This document shows positions 21,638 through 26,228 of a stretch of DNA of 26,799 nucleotides, piece after piece. Both the position numbers and the translations under genes were made by a program. Source of the stretch: a virus. The stretch spans positions 1 to 26,799 of IMG/VR virus record IMGVR_UViG_3300030329_002117. The stretch is one strand, 5' to 3'. Each line of letters begins with the position of its first letter. The first letter of the stretch is position 1. Under the pieces are notes generated by a model. That model did not search any database. It saw only the letters and a list, made by a program, of their open reading frames with translations, and was not told the DNA's origin.

Positions 21638-21870
21638 TATGCTCTCCCCCAAGTTGCTTTATCATTTGTAATAGTAGAATCTTTTAAAAGATCATTCATT
21701 GATACAATCCAAACTTGACAATCACTTAATCTAGTTGGTGCATAAACAATAAAAGTAGCATAACCATTTTTTTTTACTTCCATTATATAACCTTTTACTG
21801 TTTCTTTTCTTGATTTATAAATGAATACTGTTTTATCAGAAATCCATTTATTTATTTTTTCTTTGTTCAT
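21637..21870 (-). CDS. First gene of the leftward early operon (77 aa, SH3-like candidate)
   Basis: Start chosen at 21870 because AAAGGAGAGAGT precedes this ATG; the frame could be extended to an ATG at 21894, which has no ribosome binding site. The protein has NKEKINKWISDKTVFIYKSR, ETVKGYIMEVKKNGYATFIV and a segment SDCQVWIVSMNDLLKD. The strand-rich pattern V...V.G.I....G....FIV is compatible with a small beta-barrel (SH3/KOW-like). It is the first gene after the divergent control region, so it is probably expressed very early. Confidence 0.68.
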   Translation of the reverse strand: MNKEKINKWISDKTVFIYKSRKETVKGYIMEVKKNGYATFIVYAPTRLSDCQVWIVSMNDLLKDSTITNDKATWGRA

Positions 21871-21902
21871 ACTCTCTCCTTTTGTTTTTTTCATAATGTC
21901 CT

Positions 21903-21931
21903 ATTTAAGCATAAAAGGACTAGAAATTCAA
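21903..21931 (-). promoter_or_regulatory. Candidate promoter of the leftward operon
   Basis: On the minus strand TTGAAT (21931-21926), a 17-base spacer, then TTAAAT (21908-21903) preceded by TGC, an extended -10 feature. It lies 33 bases before the chosen start of the first leftward gene, whose ribosome binding site is at about 21876. An alternative -35 (TTGAAA within the dyad) with GATTAT at 17 bases is weaker. Not proven. Confidence 0.5.
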
Positions 21932-21933
21932 CC

Positions 21934-21969
21934 TTTGAAATAATCGCTTAAAACCTAGCTTATTTCAAA
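21934..21969. repeat. Perfect 10-bp inverted repeat (operator-like dyad)
   Basis: TTTGAAATAA (21934-21943) and TTATTTCAAA (21960-21969) are exact inverted copies around a 16-base spacer (TCGCTTAAAACCTAGC). The right arm includes the -35 of the plus-strand promoter, and the left arm lies just upstream of the leftward promoter. A dyad shared by two divergent promoters is the usual form of an operator; the XRE protein encoded at 19239-19679 is a candidate ligand. The symmetry might in part reflect paired -35 elements. Confidence 0.7.
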
Positions 21970-21992
21970 TTAGATACAAGTTATAGTAGAAT
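21964..21992 (+). promoter_or_regulatory. Candidate promoter of the plus-strand operon
   Basis: TTCAAA (21964-21969), a 17-base spacer and TAGAAT (21987-21992) fit sigma-70 well. Transcription starting around 21999 would leave an untranslated leader of about 187 bases before the first gene at 22186. The -35 falls inside the dyad repeat, so binding there would repress it. Confidence 0.55.
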
Positions 21993-22033
21993 ATTTTAAC
22001 ATTTTGAGATTAAAAGCAAATCAGATACAAATG

Positions 22034-22114
22034 ATTCGTTATGATATTTATAAATTTTATGATAGAGAGAAATTAATGCGAAAGCATCAAAGTATTATTT
22101 TTTTCATAACGAAT
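22034..22114 (+). repeat. Spaced perfect 11-bp inverted repeat in the leader
   Basis: ATTCGTTATGA (22034-22044) and TCATAACGAAT (22104-22114) are exact inverted copies, 59 bases apart. The enclosed stretch holds a direct repeat of TTATGATA. It lies in the presumed leader of the plus-strand operon, so the transcript could form a long-range stem; alternatively the halves are two binding sites. A weak TTG-started frame of 61 codons (22004-22189) crosses it but has no ribosome binding site. Confidence 0.6.
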
Positions 22115-22133
22115 ACTTTTAGGTTAAAAAGAA

Positions 22134-22169
22134 GTGTTAGGCAGTTTTTCTCTCTCTACTGCCTAGCAC
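22134..22169 (+). promoter_or_regulatory. 12-bp stem-loop directly before the first plus-strand gene
   Basis: GTGTTAGGCAGT (22134-22145) pairs with ACTGCCTAGCAC (22158-22169), 12 bp with one G-T pair and a 12-base pyrimidine loop (TTTTCTCTCTCT). It ends 5 bases before the AAAGGAG at 22174-22180. No T-run follows, so it does not look like a terminator; it could control translation of the coiled-coil gene or protect the mRNA. The CU-rich loop could pair with Shine-Dalgarno-type GAGAG sequences. Confidence 0.65.
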
Positions 22170-22185
22170 ACTTAAAGGAGCAGAT

Positions 22186-22461
22186 ATGAAAGATGATCGC
22201 GGCGACCTAGATTTAACAAAACAAATAGAAATCAAAGATAAAGAAATAGAAACACTCAATAGTGTTGTAGTAAATCTTAAAAATATTATTGATATGAAAG
22301 ATGCTGAAATCACAGCTAGAGAAAGTGTTAGTGAAAGTCATAAAAAATTAAATGGAGAGTTAAGAAAAGAATTAGATCAAGTTAAATCCGATAATAAAAA
22401 ATTAGCAAAACAAGTAGAAGATTTAGAAATAGAAGCAAAAGAAATGTTGGCTTATCCATGA
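22186..22461 (+). CDS. Coiled-coil protein (91 aa)
   Basis: A 91-residue, almost wholly helical protein: LTKQIEIKDKEIETLNSVVV, NLKNIIDMKDAEITARES and LNGELRKELDQVKSDNKKLA with heptad spacing throughout, no membrane span and no Cys. AAAGGAG lies 5 bases before its ATG. It is the first gene of the plus-strand operon; ATGA overlap links it to the lipoprotein gene. Function unknown; it may be a multimeric partner of the membrane lipoprotein. Confidence 0.72.
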   Translation: MKDDRGDLDLTKQIEIKDKEIETLNSVVVNLKNIIDMKDAEITARESVSESHKKLNGELRKELDQVKSDNKKLAKQVEDLEIEAKEMLAYP

Positions 22462-22625
22462 TAATATTTGGTAAATCAATACATAGAAAATATAATAAAT
22501 ATATTGTTGTAATATGTTTTGTTATACTTTCATTTTTACTTTTATCTTGTTCAAAAATAGAATTTGACCCTACTACAACATCTTTAAAATACATTTTACA
22601 AAAGGAGCATAAATGGAAACCATGA
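22458..22625 (+). CDS. Small lipoprotein (55 aa)
   Basis: A 55-residue gene whose ATG overlaps the preceding stop (ATGA). The N-terminus is basic (FGKSIHRKYNKYIVV), then a hydrophobic core (ICFVILSFLLLSC) with the lipobox Leu-Leu-Ser-Cys at residue 31; the mature peptide is only about 25 residues (SKIEFDPTTTSLKYILQ). Its end overlaps the start of the next gene by 13 bases. The very short mature part is reminiscent of outer-membrane spanin subunits (Rz1 type), though it lacks the proline-rich composition. Function unknown. Confidence 0.72.
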   Translation: MIIFGKSIHRKYNKYIVVICFVILSFLLLSCSKIEFDPTTTSLKYILQKEHKWKP

Positions 22626-22957
22626 ACTTAAACAGTAGAGAAGCATATAAAAAAATGACAGAAGCAAGTAATGATTGGTCTGAGTGGGCTGAGAAAGCAA
22701 TTATACTTGACGAAGGACGCAAAGCTATGTTTTCAAAACTTTTTCTTAAATATAAATTAGATACTAAAACTGTTGGAGAAGCTGAACACAAAGCTAGAAC
22801 TGACCCTGAGTATAAAGAAATAATTAAAAGCTATGCTCATGCAGAAGCTAACTTAATAAAAGCAAAACTAATGTATAATAATTTAGATCGTTACTTATCT
22901 GTTAGACAAACAGAGGTAAAAAGAGATTTAACCCTTGCTGGTAAGCAAGAGGGATGA
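22613..22957 (+). CDS. Helical hypothetical protein (114 aa)
   Basis: A 114-residue helical protein with AAAGGAGCATAA just ahead of its ATG: NLNSREAYKKMTEASNDWSE, AEKAIILDEGRKAMFSKLFL, ARTDPEYKEIIKSYAHAEAN and LDRYLSVRQTEVKRDLTLAG. The last two segments look like a repeated helix pair. I recall small phage proteins of this kind (often 'structural/recombination-associated hypothetical') but cannot name a function. It is the third plus-strand gene. Confidence 0.7.
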   Translation: METMNLNSREAYKKMTEASNDWSEWAEKAIILDEGRKAMFSKLFLKYKLDTKTVGEAEHKARTDPEYKEIIKSYAHAEANLIKAKLMYNNLDRYLSVRQTEVKRDLTLAGKQEG

Positions 22958-23007
22958 CAAAATTCTTTATGATGATTCTGCTCCTTTTAAAGTTGATATA
23001 TTCATAA
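22954..23007 (+). CDS. Possible 17-residue hydrophobic peptide
   Basis: ATG at 22954 overlaps the preceding stop (ATGA) and AAGAGGG stands directly before it. The 17-residue peptide (MTKFFMMILLLLKLIYS) is almost entirely a membrane-helix-like segment. It could be a toxin-like or regulatory micro-peptide, or simply a chance frame; the coupling favours translation. Confidence 0.35.
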   Translation: MTKFFMMILLLLKLIYS

Positions 23008-23012
23008 AGATA

Positions 23013-23038
23013 GACCCATCAGGGAGACTTGGTGGGTC
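23013..23038. repeat. 8-bp stem-loop in the convergent intergenic region
   Basis: GACCCATC (23013-23020) pairs with GGTGGGTC (23031-23038), one G-T pair, loop AGGGAGACTT. On the plus strand it follows the last plus-strand gene; on the minus strand it is followed by TATCTTTAT, so it could end the leftward transcript. There is no clean T-run on the plus side. Confidence 0.55.
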
Positions 23039-23040
23039 GC

Positions 23041-23099
23041 TAGTGTAGAGGACAAATAAAATAAATGTAAAACAACTATGTGTAATGTTCTCTACACTA
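23041..23099. terminator. 14-bp arm inverted repeat with 31-base loop, convergent junction
   Basis: TAGTGTAGAGGACA (23041-23054) and TGTTCTCTACACTA (23086-23099) pair over 14 positions with one G-T pair. The right arm overlaps the stop codon of the convergent gene. It begins 2 bases after the stem-loop at 23013-23038, so the two could stack. The position between convergent operons suits a two-way terminator, but the AT-rich 31-base loop and lack of T-run are unusual. Confidence 0.5.
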
Positions 23100-23333
23100 A
23101 TGTTTTGTAATATCTAATCCTCTTATATCTGTACTTTCTGTGATTGGTTTTACTGTGTAGTTATAATCTATAAGCTTTACATCAGGATATTGACTCATAT
23201 CTTTTATTAGCTGTTGAAGCTTATTATGTGATGGTGTTGAATCTACAAATCTTAAACAAACAAAATGACCAAATAATTCATAAGCTGATTCTAGCTGAAA
23301 CTCTACTTCTATAATTACTGCATCGTTGTTCAT
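23097..23333 (-). CDS. Hypothetical protein (78 aa)
   Basis: A 78-residue protein, last gene of the leftward lysis-associated block: AVIIEVEFQLESAYELFGHF, then CLRFVDSTPSHNKLQQLIKD and a strand-rich end VKLIDYNYTVKPITESTDI. It has an alpha/beta character and no signal or span. Two ATGs two codons apart are possible. Function unknown. The stop codon lies within the right arm of the terminator-like inverted repeat. Confidence 0.6.
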   Translation of the reverse strand: MNNDAVIIEVEFQLESAYELFGHFVCLRFVDSTPSHNKLQQLIKDMSQYPDVKLIDYNYTVKPITESTDIRGLDITKH

Positions 23334-23344
23334 TCATATCTATA

Positions 23345-23722
23345 CTATTTCTTTCTCATTATGTCTGCACCTTTAAGACCATAAATTGCAGATACAACTC
23401 CAATGAATATAGCTTGATACCAATAAGGAAGATTTTTAAAATATTCAAAAAATAAATCTAATTTAGTACGAATCTCAGGATCGTCAGAGAAAACAGACCA
23501 ACCCAATAAAAGAATAGGCAAAGATACGAGAACCAAGACAAATTCATCTTTCCAACCATTATCATTACTCTCAATAACTTTCGCTTTATATTCAATCTCG
23601 CCTTTCGCCATCTGCTCTGCATGAAGCATCTGAGCATCTGACATTAATTGTTTTGTTCTTTGTTTATTTTGATATATCTTTGCTCCTGTCTTTACACCCA
23701 AGCTTAATAAATTCAACCACAT
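23345..23722 (-). CDS. Holin-like membrane protein (3TM/GTA-type)
   Basis: A 125-residue membrane protein. Start chosen at the ATG at 23722, which overlaps the preceding stop (TAATG) and has AAAGGAGATAAAATA before it; the frame extends to 23749 without such a site. The N-terminus is MWLNLLSLGVKTGAKIYQNK, a basic helical part follows, then two spans, EFVLVLVSLPILLLGWSVF and WYQAIFIGVVSAIYGLKGAD, with basic end IMRKK. The 'WKDE.VL.L.S.PL...' and 'P.WY......V.A.YG..G' pattern is typical of the phage 3TM-type holins, which form the membrane lesion for lysis; the endolysin is encoded about 2 kb upstream. Confidence 0.75.
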   Translation of the reverse strand: MWLNLLSLGVKTGAKIYQNKQRTKQLMSDAQMLHAEQMAKGEIEYKAKVIESNDNGWKDEFVLVLVSLPILLLGWSVFSDDPEIRTKLDLFFEYFKNLPYWYQAIFIGVVSAIYGLKGADIMRKK

Positions 23723-23964
23723 TATTTTATCTCCTTTAATAGTTCGCAATAGTGAATTGCTTTGTCTATATCTTCATTACCATTTTTTTCGCCAAAACGA
23801 CACACATACTTAATTATGTTTCCTTGTATAAAACTCAGCTTATTTTTAGTAATAAACTCTATTGGCTGTATTTTAAAGTCTTTGTAGTGCTTACCACCTA
23901 TTTGTCTCTGAGTAGCCCTCTCTGTAGCTCTATGTGGCTTTAATGTACCCTTTTTGTTCCTCAT
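23722..23964 (-). CDS. DUF3310-family protein
   Basis: An 80-residue protein with RQIGGKHYKDFKIQPIEFIT, KNKLSFIQGNIIKYVCRFGE and NEDIDKAIHYCELLKE. The 'VGG.HY....IQP.EFI....L....GN.IKY..R...KN..EDI.KA.HYLE' signature is the DUF3310 family, frequent in phages (a link to nucleotide metabolism has been suggested but I know of no defined activity). Start overlaps the metallophosphoesterase stop (ATGA) and stop overlaps the holin-like start. Confidence 0.88.
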   Translation of the reverse strand: MRNKKGTLKPHRATERATQRQIGGKHYKDFKIQPIEFITKNKLSFIQGNIIKYVCRFGEKNGNEDIDKAIHYCELLKEIK

Positions 23965-24662
23965 ACAAGCTTATTAATCCAATTACCTTTATTATTTAAT
24001 ACCATTGGCAAAAGTCTTGGTATTCCATCAATAATTATACCACAACCTAGAATAAACCTTGTTTTGAAGTTTTTAGCATAGGCAAAAGCTAATGATTTTT
24101 GATTTATCAAACAACCTACATTCATAGCAAAAAATAAATTATCAGGATTTGCCCACCAAGAAACTACAAACTTTGTATGATAATGACCTTGTACTGCTGA
24201 CATACCCATAGTTTGAGATACCTTTAAAACATCTGCACTTCTGCCATGAGTAAAAAAACATCTTTGTTTATTTGGTAAATCAAGGGTTAAATCATCAACC
24301 CATTTCCATTTTTTTGTACCTAAAAAATCTCCATAGTCTTTTAAAAACTCTTTACTCATTCCATATTTTAATGCTCGTCTATAAACTAAACTTGAGTGAT
24401 TAGATTCTACCTCAATCATTTTTGGGTAAATAGATTCTAATTCTTTTATATAAATTTTTGATTGTTTAAGTTCATGACCAGCAGAATATAAATCTGGGTC
24501 GTGTGTGTGCATATTGATTGCATGAAAATCCAACAAATCGCCTATATTAACAACAAAATCTGGTTTGTATTCTTTTTTAATTTCTTTTAAAAATGATATT
24601 GAGTCTTTATGATGATATGGAATATGAAGATCAGATATAACTAATATTCGCTTAAAGGTCAT
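23961..24662 (-). CDS. Calcineurin-like metallophosphoesterase
   Basis: A 233-residue phosphoesterase. Motifs in order: SDLHIPYHH (D11, H13), GDLLDFHA (D42), SNHSS (N88, H89), FTHG (H139) and GHYH (H160, H162). The third motif usually reads GNHD; here the Gly is Ser and the Asp is Ser, so the third motif is altered although N and H, the usual metal/catalytic pair, are kept. Two-metal enzymes of this family act as nucleases, phosphatases or 2',3'-cyclic phosphodiesterases; substrate cannot be told. Phage copies are common in marine phages. Its neighbours are DUF3310 and a small membrane protein. Confidence 0.9.
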   Translation of the reverse strand: MTFKRILVISDLHIPYHHKDSISFLKEIKKEYKPDFVVNIGDLLDFHAINMHTHDPDLYSAGHELKQSKIYIKELESIYPKMIEVESNHSSLVYRRALKYGMSKEFLKDYGDFLGTKKWKWVDDLTLDLPNKQRCFFTHGRSADVLKVSQTMGMSAVQGHYHTKFVVSWWANPDNLFFAMNVGCLINQKSLAFAYAKNFKTRFILGCGIIIDGIPRLLPMVLNNKGNWINKLV

Positions 24663-24678
24663 ACAATGACCTATACAA

Positions 24679-24864
24679 CTATTTCGAGAGTAAGTAAAGT
24701 AATTGACCTAAAACTAAAAGTCCGATTGCACCAAGAGAATATAAAATTCTATCAATGTCTTTCTTCATGTGGGAAAGATGATTATTAATTACGAGGTTTA
24801 GTTTTTGATTCACTAATTTAATTCTACCATCTATCTCTACAAATTTTTCTTTATTAGTTTTCAT
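24679..24864 (-). CDS. XhlA-like small coiled-coil membrane protein (61 aa)
   Basis: A 61-residue protein with a polar coiled-coil-like N-terminal part (IDGRIKLVNQKLNLVINNHL) and a C-terminal membrane span at about 40-60 (ILYSLGAIGLLVLGQLLYLL). This architecture resembles hemolysin XhlA-type phage proteins that accompany lysis genes. It starts with a TAATG overlap to the preceding basic gene. It lies in the same leftward block as endolysin and holin-like genes. Confidence 0.68.
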   Translation of the reverse strand: MKTNKEKFVEIDGRIKLVNQKLNLVINNHLSHMKKDIDRILYSLGAIGLLVLGQLLYLLSK

Positions 24865-25112
24865 TATCTTTTTTTTCGCTTTCTTCTAAGGTCTGTATCA
24901 TGTTTTCTGCTTCCTCTTAAAAAACTTAAAACTCTCCCCATTGACCACGCAGCCATAGATGTACGAGGTCTTGAACCTGATGATAAATATGCACCTTGTC
25001 CTCTACGATATACTTTTTTAAGCATACCTAAAGTTATGTTTTTTCTGTTCTTAGCTTTTGCTCTAAGTGATGAAATAACTTTTGCTGATAGTGGTCTTCT
25101 TCTAACTGCCAT
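24864..25112 (-). CDS. Conserved basic phage protein, DUF5824-like (82 aa)
   Basis: An 82-residue, very basic protein: AVRRRPLSAKVISSLRAKAK, then GMLKKVYRRGQGAYLSSGSR, AAWSMGRVLSFLRGS and RKHDTDLRRKRKKR. The words RRGQGAY.SSGSRP.TS..AW...R...FL.GS...D.DL are those of a small conserved marine-phage family that I remember as DUF5824-like. It is likely a nucleic-acid-binding structural or packaging aid, but this is inference. Starts with a TAATG overlap after the upstream gene. Confidence 0.72.
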   Translation of the reverse strand: MAVRRRPLSAKVISSLRAKAKNRKNITLGMLKKVYRRGQGAYLSSGSRPRTSMAAWSMGRVLSFLRGSRKHDTDLRRKRKKR

Positions 25113-25297
25113 TATTTTACTCTCGCTTTAAACATTGATCTTGGTATCCTAGCACCTGATTTATATAAAGCTGACATAGATTTTAAAAGACTTGCTCTTG
25201 CTGATCTTTTGCCACCTTTAAGACCTGATAAATACTTTTTAGGTAAATCAGTTTCTTTATCTTTTGGTACTTTTCTTCTTTTTCTTTTTTTTGCCAC
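25112..25297 (-). CDS. Small basic protein starting at GTG (61 aa)
   Basis: The 61-residue frame starts with GTG at 25297, with AAAAGGAGAA seven bases upstream. Sequence: AKKRKRRKVPKDKETDLPKK, then YLSGLKGGKRSARASLLKSM and YKSGARIPRSMFKARV. The 'PKKYL.GL.G..R..R..L....LY..G.RIP' pattern recurs in marine phages next to the previous gene. The start lies within the end of the 36-residue gene. Function unknown; probably binds nucleic acid. Confidence 0.7.
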   Translation of the reverse strand: MAKKRKRRKVPKDKETDLPKKYLSGLKGGKRSARASLLKSMSALYKSGARIPRSMFKARVK

Positions 25298-25370
25298 TTC
25301 TTCTCCTTTTACGCATTGGTCTTTTGTTTATCATCTCAGCTAATGTAGATGTTGTTGTAAATCCATTCAT
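25260..25370 (-). CDS. 36-residue basic protein
   Basis: A 36-codon gene with ATG overlapping the preceding stop (ATGA) and overlapping the next gene by 38 bp. It has a short polar N-terminus (NGFTTTSTLAEMINKRP) and a lysine/arginine C-terminus (KRRSGKKKKKKK). It was found because the gap 25298-25366 otherwise stays empty and its frame is intact. Confidence 0.55.
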
Positions 25371-25549
25371 TTCCCTACATTCCTCATAGCTTTGTTATGT
25401 GCAGAAGCAAATGTGCTTCCATTTTTTAAAGACCTTGCCATTGACCTCATGTGTTTTAACGAGTGATGAACTGCGTGTCGTCTCATGGTTTTTTTTTGTC
25501 TTGGTGTTAAATCTTTAATTATATTTTTAATTGATGCTACTTTAACCAT
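25367..25549 (-). CDS. Small basic protein (60 aa)
   Basis: A 60-residue protein: VKVASIKNIIKDLTPRQKKT, then HAVHHSLKHMRSMARSLKNG and FASAHNKAMRNVGK. The 'LTP.QK..M..H...H...HM..M...M..G..F..AH..AM..VG' pattern is a small family found in many marine phages. ATG overlaps the preceding stop (TAATG). It has several histidines (HAVHH, AH), unusual for a simple DNA-binding peptide. Function unknown. Confidence 0.72.
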   Translation of the reverse strand: MVKVASIKNIIKDLTPRQKKTMRRHAVHHSLKHMRSMARSLKNGSTFASAHNKAMRNVGK

Positions 25550-25635
25550 TATCTTTTCCTTTTATTCATTTTTGGTTTTTTAGCTTTTTTCTTTTTTTTC
25601 TTTGGCTTCATTCCACCACCATAATGATAAGGCAT
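25549..25635 (-). CDS. 28-residue basic peptide gene
   Basis: A 28-codon gene between two coupled genes: AAAGGAGAAAATA precedes its ATG and its stop overlaps the next ATG. The N-terminus is MPYHYGGGMKPKKKKKK, the rest almost purely lysine. Peptides beginning MPYHYG are, as I recall, recurrent in marine phages. Confidence 0.6.
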   Translation of the reverse strand: MPYHYGGGMKPKKKKKKAKKPKMNKRKR

Positions 25636-25636
25636 A

Positions 25637-25735
25637 TTATTTTCTCCTTTTTGTTTTTTTAGTTTGTTTTTGTTTCTTCAATATAGCTTTTTGTAAAGCC
25701 ATTGGAAGTTTCTTTTGTTTCTTTGTTAGTGCCAT
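25637..25735 (-). CDS. 32-residue basic peptide gene
   Basis: A 32-codon gene following the endolysin. Its protein is MALTKKQKKLPMALQKAILK plus a lysine-rich tail. The MALTKKQKKLP.ALQ.AIL word is a very common tiny protein in marine phages as I recall. It ends one base before the 28-residue gene begins. The upstream region has AGGAGAAAAA before the ATG (25736-25746). Confidence 0.62.
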   Translation of the reverse strand: MALTKKQKKLPMALQKAILKKQKQTKKTKRRK

Positions 25736-25743
25736 TTTTTCTC

Positions 25744-26226
25744 CTAGTTTTGTAATTTACCACCTGACCATTTTGCATCAGGTAATCCATTTATATACTT
25801 ATCTCCAGAATATGTCAGCACTTGTTTTCTATTAGAACCTTCTACAAAAGAACAATGAACCCAACCACTATTAGGTTCTCCCTCTTTCCAAAATTCTAAT
25901 ATAAGTTGGTCAAAGTCTGTATTGTTTTGAATCCATAAAGCTACTTGTAAATTAGATACACCAGCTATTTCAAAATCTGCCGCCTCTCCTTTTGTATGTT
26001 GTGATGTTGCTTTTGAACCTATTGCCTCACATAACTCAGGGCTTCTATATCCTGATGTAATTGTAATTGGTTTATCAAACTTTGCTCGTACAGGTTCTAA
26101 TACTCCATAACAAAGATCAGTAAGATTTTTTATTTCTCCACTTCCAGCTTTATTTTCTATACCCTTTCGAGTAGCTGTCATGGACTTTTCAAATTCTTCT
26201 AATTTAAAATGTTTTGAAAGTTGCAT
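25744..26226 (-). CDS. Endolysin, M15-type peptidase
   Basis: A 160-residue peptidoglycan peptidase of the M15/VanY-like kind: TITSGYRSPELCEAIGSKAT, then SQHTKGEAADFE with H77 and D84 as metal ligands, and GWVHCSF with H124 as the third. Leading residues (QLSKHFKLEEFEKSMTATR) are the usual start of small single-domain phage M15 enzymes. It cleaves peptide cross-links in peptidoglycan to release virions. No signal peptide is visible, so release should depend on the holin-like protein at 23345-23722. AAGGTAA precedes the start, 2 bases after the tail fibre stop. Confidence 0.9.
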   Translation of the reverse strand: MQLSKHFKLEEFEKSMTATRKGIENKAGSGEIKNLTDLCYGVLEPVRAKFDKPITITSGYRSPELCEAIGSKATSQHTKGEAADFEIAGVSNLQVALWIQNNTDFDQLILEFWKEGEPNSGWVHCSFVEGSNRKQVLTYSGDKYINGLPDAKWSGGKLQN

Positions 26227-26228
26227 AA

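Noticed and set aside
21637-21652. TTG start for the gene at 21329-21637
   Set aside because: The TTG lies in the Shine-Dalgarno sequence (GGGGGAG) of a better placed ATG that overlaps the preceding stop.
22004-22189. 61-codon plus-strand frame beginning at TTG
   Set aside because: No ribosome binding site, TTG start, and it crosses inverted repeats and the 12-bp hairpin; the stretch is better explained as a leader.
22382-22791. Two overlapping minus-strand frames (70 and 72 codons) opposite the plus-strand operon
   Set aside because: The plus strand here has four coupled genes with good ribosome binding sites; the minus frames are hydrophobic shadows without such sites.
23722-23749. Upstream ATG of the holin-like gene
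   Set aside because: The ATG at 23722 has AAAGGAGAT at ideal distance and overlaps the preceding stop; the upstream one would add nine residues within the DUF3310 gene.
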